This document shows, one piece after another, positions 1 through 5,754 of a DNA stretch of 6,855 nt (its first letter is position 1; every line of letters begins with the position of its first letter). The notes under the pieces are model-generated. The model had not been told where the DNA came from, ran no database searches, and saw nothing but the letters and a program-made list of their open reading frames with translations. The stretch is from assembly GCA_029261375.1 (NCBI GenBank), contig JAJDBL010000216.1:1-6855 (forward strand). Reading direction: 5' to 3'. This DNA comes from Nitrospirales bacterium (GTDB lineage Bacteria; Nitrospirota; Nitrospiria; Nitrospirales; UBA2166). A program made the position numbers and the translations under genes.

Positions 1-1
1 C

Positions 2-508
2 CGGGGTGCATTGCGTGAAGACCCCGACATCATTCTTGTTGGGGAGATGCGGGATTTGGAAACGATCTCGCTCGCGGTGGAAGCGGCGGCCACCGGACAT
101 TTGGTGTTTGGAACGTTGCATACGCCGAGTGCCGCTCAGACCATCGATCGTATTATCGATGTCTTTCCAGCCGATCAACAGGGCCAGATTCGGACCACGC
201 TGTCGGAAGGCCTGAAATGTGTCGTCGCGCAAAATTTGTTCAAACGAGCAGACAAGAAGGGGCGCTGTTGCGCGCTGGAGATTCTCGTCGTTACGCCCGC
301 TTGCTCCAACCTCATTCGCGAATCGAAAACCTTCCAGATCCCATCTGTGATCCAGACCGGGAAGCGGTATGGGATGCAGTCGCTCGATTCGGCGATTGAA
401 GAATTGTTGAACAAGAAGTGGATTACCCCTGAGGATGCCTATGACAAAGCCATTAACAAGGCCAAGTTCGCACAGTTTCTGAAGAAGCCACCGGATGAAT
501 TTGGCTAA
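2..508 (+). CDS. pilT: Type IV pilus retraction ATPase PilT, 3' part (5'-truncated by window edge)
   Basis: This is the C-terminal half of a PilT-family secretion ATPase, the hexameric cytoplasmic motor that powers type IV pilus retraction. The frame is open from base 2, so the first in-frame TTG at 11 is internal and not a start. Visible are the Walker B block (DPDIILVGEMRD, bases 20-55), the His box (TGHLVFGTLHT) and the conserved GMQSLDSAI segment near the C terminus. About 168 codons remain of the roughly 350-370 usual for PilT; the N-terminal PAS-like domain and Walker A lie outside the window. The C-terminal retraction motif AIRNLIRE reads ACSNLIRE here (bases 299-322), so the first half of the motif is changed. 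A paralogue follows after 53 bases on the same strand, which suggests an operon. PilT family membership is clear; whether it retracts pili or has a specialised role is inference. Confidence 0.93.
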   Translation, partial: RGALREDPDIILVGEMRDLETISLAVEAAATGHLVFGTLHTPSAAQTIDRIIDVFPADQQGQIRTTLSEGLKCVVAQNLFKRADKKGRCCALEILVVTPACSNLIRESKTFQIPSVIQTGKRYGMQSLDSAIEELLNKKWITPEDAYDKAINKAKFAQFLKKPPDEFG

Positions 509-561
509 CCGGCATCAGCCTTTCAATGTTCTGCTTGTGGTAACGAACCAGGAGGTCCTGT

Positions 562-1743
562 ATGCGCAGTGCTGAAGTCGATGTCATTCTCTCGACGATG
601 CTTGATTCTCAACCCGGGGTGTCGGACCTCATCCTTTCCATCGAGCGACCGTTACAGGTTGAGTCCTCCGGTCAACTGGTACCGGTGACCATGGATCCGC
701 CCATCGCAGAGTTGACGCCGTTTCAGACGGAGGTTGTCGCACTAGCGCTCTTGAAGGGAAGCCGTCGTCTCACGAAGGACCTTGCCTCCAGTGGATCTGC
801 TGACTCGTCCTACAGCGTGCCAAACAAGGCGAGATTTCGTGTCAACGTTTTTTCCCGTCGTGGATCCTATTCGCTGGTTCTCAGAAAACTTGAGACGACG
901 ATCCCAAGCTTGGCGGATCTTGGAGCACCGGACGTGTTTAAAAAGGTCCCGACAGAGCTCAATGGTGTTGTGCTTGTGACGGGCTCCACCGGGAGTGGTA
1001 AGTCCACGACCCTGGCGGCGATGCTGAATGAGATCAACGAAACACGCGGGGTTCACGTTCTGACGCTTGAAGATCCCGTTGAATTTGTCCATCCTCACAA
1101 AAAAGCGACGATGAACCAACGAGAGCTCGGAGGAGATTTTGATACCTTTGCCACGGGGTTGCGTGCTGCGCTCAGACAAGCACCGAAGGTGATTTTGGTT
1201 GGAGAGATGCGGGACCGGGAGACGGTCGAGTTAGGGCTTCGTGCCGCAGAGACTGGTCACTTGGTTATGAGCACCTTGCACACGGTTGACGCCGGCCAAA
1301 CGATCAATCGCATCATCGGAATGTTCGATCAGGAGGAGCAGGGGCAGGTCCGGACAGGGCTGGCTGACACCGTGCGCTGGATCATCTGTCAGCGACTGCT
1401 TCCTAAGGTCGGAGGCGGGCGTGTCGCGGTGCATGAAATTATGGGAACGAATCTTCGCATTCGAGAAAGCATTGTGAATGGAGAGGCTGATGGAAAGACT
1501 TTCTATGAGATCATCGAAGCGAGTGAGCCGTATGGATGGCAGACATTCGATCAGTCCATTCTGCGTGCGTTCGGTGAGGGGTTGATCACTGAAGAAACTG
1601 CCCTGGCGTATGCCTCTCGCAAGGGGGTGGTCGGCCGTGGCCTCGATACCCTAAAGAAGACACGAGGCGAAGAGACAACTGGGATCGAAGGGCTTTCGCT
1701 GGCCAAGAAAGAAGCGGTCGCGCCGATCTTCAAGCGGAGGTAG
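562..1743 (+). CDS. PilT/PilU-family type IV pilus ATPase
   Basis: A complete 393-residue PilT-superfamily ATPase and paralogue of the truncated gene upstream. In order it has an N-terminal PAS-like domain (about 1-115) with the VSDLILSI and arginine-rich ARFRVNVF elements, Walker A GSTGSGKST at 141-149 (Lys147), the Asp box LTLEDPVEF at 167-175, Walker B VILVGEMRD at 210-218, and the His box TGHLVMSTLHT at 231-241. These predict an active hexameric motor that hydrolyses ATP at the cytoplasmic base of the pilus machine. The start is ATG at 562, with AGGAGGT at 550-556 five bases upstream. It is longer than typical PilT, mainly through a basic C-terminal tail after about residue 355. Where PilT has AIRNLIRE, this protein reads RIRESIVN followed by GEADGK, which includes a few extra residues. 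It may act as a PilU-like accessory to the upstream PilT; PilT and PilU cannot be separated with certainty from sequence alone. Confidence 0.93.
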   Translation: MRSAEVDVILSTMLDSQPGVSDLILSIERPLQVESSGQLVPVTMDPPIAELTPFQTEVVALALLKGSRRLTKDLASSGSADSSYSVPNKARFRVNVFSRRGSYSLVLRKLETTIPSLADLGAPDVFKKVPTELNGVVLVTGSTGSGKSTTLAAMLNEINETRGVHVLTLEDPVEFVHPHKKATMNQRELGGDFDTFATGLRAALRQAPKVILVGEMRDRETVELGLRAAETGHLVMSTLHTVDAGQTINRIIGMFDQEEQGQVRTGLADTVRWIICQRLLPKVGGGRVAVHEIMGTNLRIRESIVNGEADGKTFYEIIEASEPYGWQTFDQSILRAFGEGLITEETALAYASRKGVVGRGLDTLKKTRGEETTGIEGLSLAKKEAVAPIFKRR

Positions 1744-1827
1744 TGAATCAGCGGTCTATGAGTACCGGTGCCACGAGCGAAATGATCATCGATAACGTAT
1801 CGTGTGTAAAAGTGGAGGCCAGGTGAT

Positions 1828-2292
1828 ATGGATGGGCAGGGCGAGAATTTTGCAGTCAACAGCGAGGCAGCATTGGTGTGTCACCACGGGCTCCAGGAAC
1901 AGCCTGCGCTCAAGACGGCCCTTGCCGAACTTGGTTATCGCGTCGACGTGGCAGAGCACACTCAAGAGGCAATCAGTAAGATTCCCCTGACCGGCTATCG
2001 GGTCATTGTGTTGGACGAGAAGTTTGATGGGAGCACCCTCGAGAACAACGAATTGCTGAAGCATCTTCAAACGATGCTGATGTCCACGCGACGATCAATC
2101 ACGCTCGCACTCGTTGGAAGTACGTTCACCACGGGAGACCATATGACGGCGTTTGCCAAGAGTGTCAACGTTGTTGTGAACCCGAACGACATGACCAAAA
2201 TCGCGCCGATTCTGAAGCGCGCCATTGCCGAACGTGATGACTTCTTTCATACCCTAGAGACGGCACTCCAAGAAGCCGGGATGAGTGGGTGA
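1828..2292 (+). CDS. Degenerate single-domain response-regulator receiver-like protein
   Basis: A 154-residue protein with the length and beta/alpha pattern of a lone CheY-type receiver and no output domain. After a short N-terminal extension, beta1 is AALVCHH (14-20), beta3 is YRVIVLDEKFDG (57-68) with Asp63 at the phospho-acceptor position, beta4 is ITLALVGSTF (91-100) and beta5 is VNVVVNPND (113-121). Several key receiver residues are missing. The acidic pair after beta1 is His19-His20, and the invariant Lys before the beta5 Pro is Asn118. The switch Ser/Thr is at best Ser98, shifted from the usual place. Phosphorylation would therefore probably be impaired, and the protein may act as a phosphorylation-independent binding partner. 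The ATG at 1828 is preceded by GGAGG at 1814-1818. It follows the PilT/PilU gene by 84 bases on the same strand, so a role in pilus control is a reasonable inference. Receiver fold is likely; function is unknown. Confidence 0.72.
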   Translation: MDGQGENFAVNSEAALVCHHGLQEQPALKTALAELGYRVDVAEHTQEAISKIPLTGYRVIVLDEKFDGSTLENNELLKHLQTMLMSTRRSITLALVGSTFTTGDHMTAFAKSVNVVVNPNDMTKIAPILKRAIAERDDFFHTLETALQEAGMSG

Positions 2293-2509
2293 TCGAAGAA
2301 AGCCCCCCCCCTCTCCAATCTTGACGCGGATGCTTCTGCTGTATGCCGCGTATGTTCGGCTTTCTCATGATGCGTCTCAGCTGGGAAGCTCCCCGTCATC
2401 CACAGCACAGATCGCAACCTTGTCTTGATCGCGCGTTTTGTGTGACAATCAGCCGTCCTAACCGTTAACTTCCTTACACATAGAGTCATGTAGCCCTCTC
2501 AGGAGAGGT
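2293..2509. other. Intergenic region between pil cluster and ketosynthase gene
   Basis: There are 217 bases without a convincing gene. The left third holds the C9 tract and nested inverted repeats. The right part (about 2415-2500) is more AT-rich and is where a promoter for the ketosynthase would sit, but I find no -35/-10 pair matching better than about half of the sigma70 consensus. The region ends in AGGAGAGGT at 2501-2509, directly before the ATG of the next gene. Confidence 0.5.
2297..2365 (+). terminator. Nested inverted repeat after the pil gene cluster, possible terminator or 3'-end structure
   Basis: An 8-base perfect inverted repeat, AGAAAGCC at 2297-2304 and GGCTTTCT at 2358-2365, encloses a 6-base stem, ACGCGG at 2324-2329 and CCGCGT at 2346-2351. 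It starts five bases after the stop of the receiver-like gene, where a terminator would be expected. It is not a classic intrinsic terminator: the outer loop is long and no separate T-run follows the stem. A C9 tract (2303-2311) overlaps the left outer arm. The structure is visible; the function is inferred. Confidence 0.3.
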
Positions 2510-3757
2510 ATGAGCGAGTCCACACGTCGCGTCGTGGTGACAGGTCTAGGGGTCATTTCCCCGATTGGTCTTGGCAAACACCACTTCCTTGACAGTCTAA
2601 AATCAGGGCGGTCTGGCATAGGGCAGATCACTCGGTTTGATGTGAGCGGGTTTGCTTCGAAGGTGGCTGGCGAAGTGAACGACTTCGATCCGATCGAGCA
2701 TCTCGGACCGAGACGTGTGCAACAAATGGGGCGTGCTGCACAATTCGCCGTGGTGGCCTCTGGAATGGCGATTGAGGATGCGCAACTCAATCTTGATACG
2801 GTCGATAAGGAACGTGTTGGAAGTATCATCGGCACGGCGGTGGGTGATCTTGGCTGGGCAATTGAAGAAGCGTTAGTGCAGGAGCACAATGACCATGTCG
2901 TCTCCAATCCGCGCACGATGTTTATGTCCTATCCCAACTCTGTCTCTGGCCAGGTCTCCATCCGCTATGGCCTTAAAGGACCCACAGATACGATCTCGAG
3001 TGGATGTGCCTCTACCGGGACCGCTGCCGGACTTGCCTCGGATCTGATTCGACGCAACGAAGCGGATGTATTGCTTGTTGGGGGAACGGAAGCGCCGCTC
3101 CAACCCACGATCTTCCGAAATCTGTGTGCAGCAGGTGCGCTATCGACCATGCATGGTGGAGGGTTAGCTTCTCCGTTCGATAAAGAGCGGGACGGTCCCG
3201 TGCTTGCTGAGGGCGTAGGCGTCTTAGTGTTCGAAGAGCTTGGACACGCGCTGCGGCGGGATGCGCCGATCTATGCGGAATTTATGGGGTGGGGCTCAAC
3301 AACTGATGCGTTTAGTCTGACCAGGACGGAACCGAATGGCACTCAGGGGATACGCGCGAGTCAAGCTGCGTTACACCATTCCGGGGTTTCCGCTGATGAG
3401 GTCGACTATATTAGCGCGTACGGAATTGCGACCCCCTCGTGTGACTGGACCGAAACTCGTATTACAAAGATGGTGTATGGTGATCGAGCTCGCGCGATTC
3501 CCATCAGTGCGATTCAGTCGATGGTTGGGTATTCGTGGGCTGCGATGGGCGCACTACAGTTGATCTCCATCTGCCTGGCGATCACGGAGGGGATTGTTCA
3601 TCCGACGATAAATTACGCTGCGGCGGATGTGAATTGTGATCTTGATTATGTGCCGAACACGGCACGCAATCTGAGTATCGATACCGCTGTGACGGATCAG
3701 TTTGGTTGTGGAAAGAACGTCGTCTCCGTTGTGCGTCGGTACAACGGTGCTGGGTAG
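2510..3757 (+). CDS. FabF-like beta-ketoacyl-ACP synthase family protein with altered active site
   Basis: A 415-residue thiolase-fold condensing enzyme that aligns end to end with FabF/KAS II: N-terminal VVVTGLGVISPIG (8-20), nucleophile loop TISSGCASTG (161-170, Cys166), DKERDG (224-229) and a C-terminal glycine-rich loop. KAS II normally condenses malonyl-ACP with an acyl chain using a Cys-His-His triad plus a conserved Lys. Here Cys166 is kept, but the HGTGT-type motif reads AYGIAT (His to Tyr304), and the KSMTGH-type motif reads QSMVGY (Lys to Gln336, His to Tyr341). The GFGG gating loop reads FGCGK (398-402). The frame is intact and the start has a good AGGAGAGG site, so this does not look like a decayed gene. 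Malonyl decarboxylation should be impaired; acyl transfer, acyl binding or a partner-subunit role is possible. No ACP or other lipid gene is adjacent. It is convergent with the rhodanese gene, 10 bases away. Family certain, chemistry unknown. Confidence 0.9.
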   Translation: MSESTRRVVVTGLGVISPIGLGKHHFLDSLKSGRSGIGQITRFDVSGFASKVAGEVNDFDPIEHLGPRRVQQMGRAAQFAVVASGMAIEDAQLNLDTVDKERVGSIIGTAVGDLGWAIEEALVQEHNDHVVSNPRTMFMSYPNSVSGQVSIRYGLKGPTDTISSGCASTGTAAGLASDLIRRNEADVLLVGGTEAPLQPTIFRNLCAAGALSTMHGGGLASPFDKERDGPVLAEGVGVLVFEELGHALRRDAPIYAEFMGWGSTTDAFSLTRTEPNGTQGIRASQAALHHSGVSADEVDYISAYGIATPSCDWTETRITKMVYGDRARAIPISAIQSMVGYSWAAMGALQLISICLAITEGIVHPTINYAAADVNCDLDYVPNTARNLSIDTAVTDQFGCGKNVVSVVRRYNGAG

Positions 3758-3767
3758 TCGACAGCGT

Positions 3768-4190
3768 TTACTCTTTTACTGTATATCCAGCTTCCTTCCA
3801 CGCTTCGGCCCCCCCCTCTAAGTTGTATACATTGGTATAGCCTTCTGAGAGGAGGGTGCGTGCGGCAACATTGACCATATGACCGGTTTTGCAATAGAGA
3901 TAGATGGGTGTAGATTTATCTGACGGAAACTTGTCGAGATGACTCGCCATCTCCGTATGTGGGATCAGGTGATCGGTCCCTTGTATATGCGCCTGTTCCG
4001 GGGTATGGACGTCGATAAGCAGAACGTCCTTCTGAGTCACGGCATCGCTGAATTCGCTGGCTGGAAGTACCGTGAGTCCATCAGGTGGCAGAAAAAGTTG
4101 GATAAACGAGCAGCCCGAGAGGCTGGGAACAACCACGGCACAAAGAAGCATGAACTTCAGTATGGCTGTTATTCTAGGATGTCGAGTCAT
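3768..4190 (-). CDS. Rhodanese-domain lipoprotein
   Basis: A 140-residue single-domain rhodanese behind a lipoprotein signal peptide. The signal has basic residues at 2-8, a hydrophobic core (about 10-22) and the lipobox LSGC with Cys27 as the lipidated residue; Ser28 at +2 favours the outer membrane. The rhodanese domain (about 38-138) has the LLIDVHTPEQAHIQG segment and the active-site loop YCKTGHM with Cys100. That Cys would carry the persulfide in sulfur transfer, and the loop differs from the common CRSGxR type. An in-frame start exists farther upstream (4283), but ATG at 4190 is preferred: AGGAGG (CCTCCT at 4199-4204 on the plus strand) lies eight bases before it and the signal peptide begins there. 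A run of eight G in the coding strand (3809-3816) encodes the last GG of the domain. The gene is divergent from a second lipoprotein gene. The sulfur acceptor is unknown. Confidence 0.88.
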   Translation of the reverse strand: MTRHPRITAILKFMLLCAVVVPSLSGCSFIQLFLPPDGLTVLPASEFSDAVTQKDVLLIDVHTPEQAHIQGTDHLIPHTEMASHLDKFPSDKSTPIYLYCKTGHMVNVAARTLLSEGYTNVYNLEGGAEAWKEAGYTVKE

Positions 4191-4339
4191 GGTGTGGTCC
4201 TCCTCGTAGGTCGGTAGAGTGTTCCGCGTTGAGCGTGATATCGCGTTGGGGCTTCCCAATGCGTGTATGGTAAGATAATTCATTAACCCGCTTCAACACA
4301 AACCGAGTTTCGCATCTTAAAAGGTACGTGAGGTACGCC
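4191..4339. promoter_or_regulatory. Divergent intergenic region between two lipoprotein genes
   Basis: These 149 bases separate the start codons of the rhodanese (minus) and SUMF1-fold (plus) lipoproteins and must hold both promoters. For the plus gene the best -10 candidate is GATAAT at 4274-4279 (5 of 6 to consensus), without a convincing -35. For the minus gene only weak matches are seen in the 4265-4300 stretch. A palindrome at 4242-4263 lies between. Promoter assignment is tentative. Confidence 0.4.
4242..4263. repeat. Hairpin/palindrome in divergent promoter region
   Basis: CGCGTTGGG (4242-4250), loop GCTT (4251-4254), then CCCAATGCG (4255-4263). Eight of the nine pairs are Watson-Crick and the ninth is a G-T wobble. 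No T-run follows on either side, so it is not an intrinsic terminator. Its position between two divergent start codons suits a shared operator, but the regulator is unknown and chance cannot be excluded. Confidence 0.45.
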
Positions 4340-5260
4340 ATGACGCGATGGTCAATGATGCTTCTATCCTTTCTCCTGTCCATTGTCAGCTGTACAGCAC
4401 CACCGCCAAAAGATGATTCTCCATCCACATTAGAGACCGCAACCCCAATGACGGCTCAGTCTGGAAACGTTACGCTCCCGGGCGACGGGTCCCGGACATC
4501 GGTGCCGATGGCCGTGATCCCGGCGGGGGACTTTCCGATGGGGAGTGTGCGGGGGAGCACGCACGCCCAACGCTCAGAGGGGCCTCAGCGGATGGTGTAC
4601 CTCGATGCCTTTCACATGGATATCTATGAAGTGACCACCCAGGAGTACGCGAAGTTTCTGGCCGCCACCTCCTCCGACACTCCCGCCGCGTGGCATCAAG
4701 TAGATCCCTCGAAGCACGCCGACCGCCCCGTCGTGGGGGTGGCGTGGGAGCAGGCGGTGGCGTATTGCCACTGGGTCGGGAAACGCCTCCCGACCGAAGC
4801 CGAATGGGAGAAAGGGGCCCGTGGGACCGATGGGCGTGTGTACCCGTGGGGGAATGAAACGCCAGCGTCCGATCGCGCTACGCTGCAGCAACGATGGGAT
4901 GGCTATGAGACCACCAGTCCGGTGGGGAGTCTTGAGGCGGGGAAAAGTCCGTATGGCCTCTATGATATGGCGGGGAATGTGATGGAATGGGTGTCGGATT
5001 GGTATGACCCGCAGTACTACGACACCGCGCCATCAGCCAACCCGCGCGGCCCCGAAACGGGGAAGGCCGGGATTGTCCGCGGGGGCGGGTGGGGCTTCCT
5101 TCCCGCGGATGCGCGTTCGGCGCGACGGATTTATCCGCCACGCGAGACGATGTGCAAGAACATTGGGTTTCGCTGTGCGAAGGATGCTGGCGATATGACG
5201 ATGCCGGTTGATGGGGGGATTCCCTCCAGTAAAACCGTGTCTGTCTTGCCAGAGGGGTAA
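4340..5260 (+). CDS. SUMF1/formylglycine-generating-enzyme-fold lipoprotein
   Basis: A 306-residue exported lipoprotein with a full SUMF1 (FGE-sulfatase) domain. The N terminus has a hydrophobic stretch and the lipobox IVSC (Cys18), followed by a Pro/Ser/Thr-rich linker to about residue 55. The domain then shows IPAGDFPMGS (60-69), YEVTTQEYAKFL (96-107), VGKRLPTEAEWEKGAR (146-161), YPWGN (168-172), YGLYDMAGNVMEWVSDWY (205-222), VRGGGW (246-251) and GFRCA (276-280). True FGE uses two copper-binding Cys shortly after RGGS-W; here the segment is WGFLPADARSARR with no Cys, so formylglycine formation is unlikely and a structural or ligand-binding role is more probable. An in-frame GTG at 4328 exists, but ATG at 4340 is preferred because GTGAGGT at 4328-4334 is its ribosome binding site. 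The gene is convergent with the next one, 18 bases away. The domain is certain, the role unknown. Confidence 0.9.
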   Translation: MTRWSMMLLSFLLSIVSCTAPPPKDDSPSTLETATPMTAQSGNVTLPGDGSRTSVPMAVIPAGDFPMGSVRGSTHAQRSEGPQRMVYLDAFHMDIYEVTTQEYAKFLAATSSDTPAAWHQVDPSKHADRPVVGVAWEQAVAYCHWVGKRLPTEAEWEKGARGTDGRVYPWGNETPASDRATLQQRWDGYETTSPVGSLEAGKSPYGLYDMAGNVMEWVSDWYDPQYYDTAPSANPRGPETGKAGIVRGGGWGFLPADARSARRIYPPRETMCKNIGFRCAKDAGDMTMPVDGGIPSSKTVSVLPEG

Positions 5261-5278
5261 GTGTGCTGGAGGATGCGT

Positions 5279-5590
5279 TCAGCGATGTCCGGTGGATCTC
5301 CACCAGATCTGGAAGGCAAAACCTTGGAGGACCGAGAGCCCGACGAGCAGAGTGTCTGCCACTGAATAGAGCGAAATAAACCAGGGTGTGACGCCTCGGA
5401 TCAACAACACGAGTGCCACGCTGAGGCCGATGTTGACGATCAAGAAGGCGACGCATGTTCCGATGCATTCCAAGGCGATTTGAAAAGCTTCGGTGAGGGA
5501 TCGACCGCGGTATCCGCCTATTCCTTGAATGAGCCCATAGGTCGTGATGGTGGTCGTCAGAAAAACAGTGATGATCAGTATCAGGGCCAC
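5279..5590 (-). CDS. Small membrane protein of unknown function (three predicted TM segments)
   Basis: A 103-residue very hydrophobic protein that I do not recognise. Predicted membrane segments are about residues 1-20, 43-65 and 70-94, with a short polar loop (GGYRGRSLTEAF, 25-36) and a basic C terminus. The start is GTG at 5588-5590: an in-frame stop lies just upstream at 5603-5605, there is no other Met in the protein, and AGAGGA (TCCTCT at 5598-5603 on the plus strand) is seven bases before the GTG. That makes this unusual start well supported. It lies downstream of the YdcF-like gene on the same strand, separated by 162 bases holding a large palindrome, and is convergent with the SUMF1-fold gene. 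It could share a transcript with the YdcF-like gene, but no functional link is shown by the sequence. Confidence 0.72.
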   Translation of the reverse strand: MALILIITVFLTTTITTYGLIQGIGGYRGRSLTEAFQIALECIGTCVAFLIVNIGLSVALVLLIRGVTPWFISLYSVADTLLVGLSVLQGFAFQIWWRSTGHR

Positions 5591-5630
5591 AACTGTTTCC
5601 TCTCACTATTCAGTGTCACAACGTGTGCCA

Positions 5631-5754
5631 AGTGGGTAGTTCAAACAGGCCATCCAGGGAGGCCGCAGCAAGCGATGAGGCGAATCGTACGTCCGTACGT
5701 TGAGCCTCGGCGCGAATCGAGAACGAAGCTGGTGGCCTGTTTCAACACCCCGTT
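5631..5754. repeat. Large symmetric imperfect palindrome between two minus-strand genes
   Basis: All arms share one centre (5692.5). The outermost near-identical arms are 5631-5652 and 5733-5754 (17 of 22 positions match as inverted copies), and their core is GTTcAAACAGGCCA (5639-5652) against TGGCCTGTTTcAAC (5733-5746), with a single mismatch. Inside are GCG/CGC (5672-5674, 5711-5713), GAGGC/GCCTC (5677-5681, 5704-5708) and CGTAC/GTACG (5686-5690, 5695-5699) around a GTCC loop. The intervals on both sides are equal in length (24 and 24 bases, 4 and 4 bases). An 8-base direct repeat, GCGAATCG, also occurs at 5680-5687 and 5712-5719. The right end touches the stop codon of the YdcF-like gene. 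It could be a MITE- or REP-like element, an mRNA-stabilising hairpin or a small RNA; no transposase is visible and no T-run follows. Confidence 0.65.

Noticed and set aside
742..1179. Minus-strand open frame of 145 codons inside the second PilT-family gene
   Set aside because: Antisense to the conserved Walker A region; no family resemblance and no start signal.
2415..2475. Promoter for the ketosynthase gene (TTGTCT or GTGACA with downstream AT-rich hexamers)
   Set aside because: No -35/-10 combination with 15-19 base spacing matched more than about half of the consensus at the -10, so no specific call is made.
2458..2916. Minus-strand open frame of 152 codons opposite the 5' part of the ketosynthase gene
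   Set aside because: No ribosome site, low-complexity Ser/Pro/Arg composition, and fully overlapped by a clear family member on the plus strand.
4191..4283. N-terminal extension of the rhodanese lipoprotein to an upstream in-frame start at 4283
   Set aside because: The extension would place about 31 polar residues before the signal peptide, while ATG at 4190 has a perfect AGGAGG at proper spacing and begins a standard lipoprotein signal.
4878..5606. Long minus-strand open frame (242 codons) opposite the SUMF1-fold gene and the small membrane protein
   Set aside because: It lies antisense to, or overlaps, two well-supported genes, its composition is rich in Arg, Ser, Pro and His with no domain, and it has no ribosome site. 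It is a shadow of GC-rich coding sequence.
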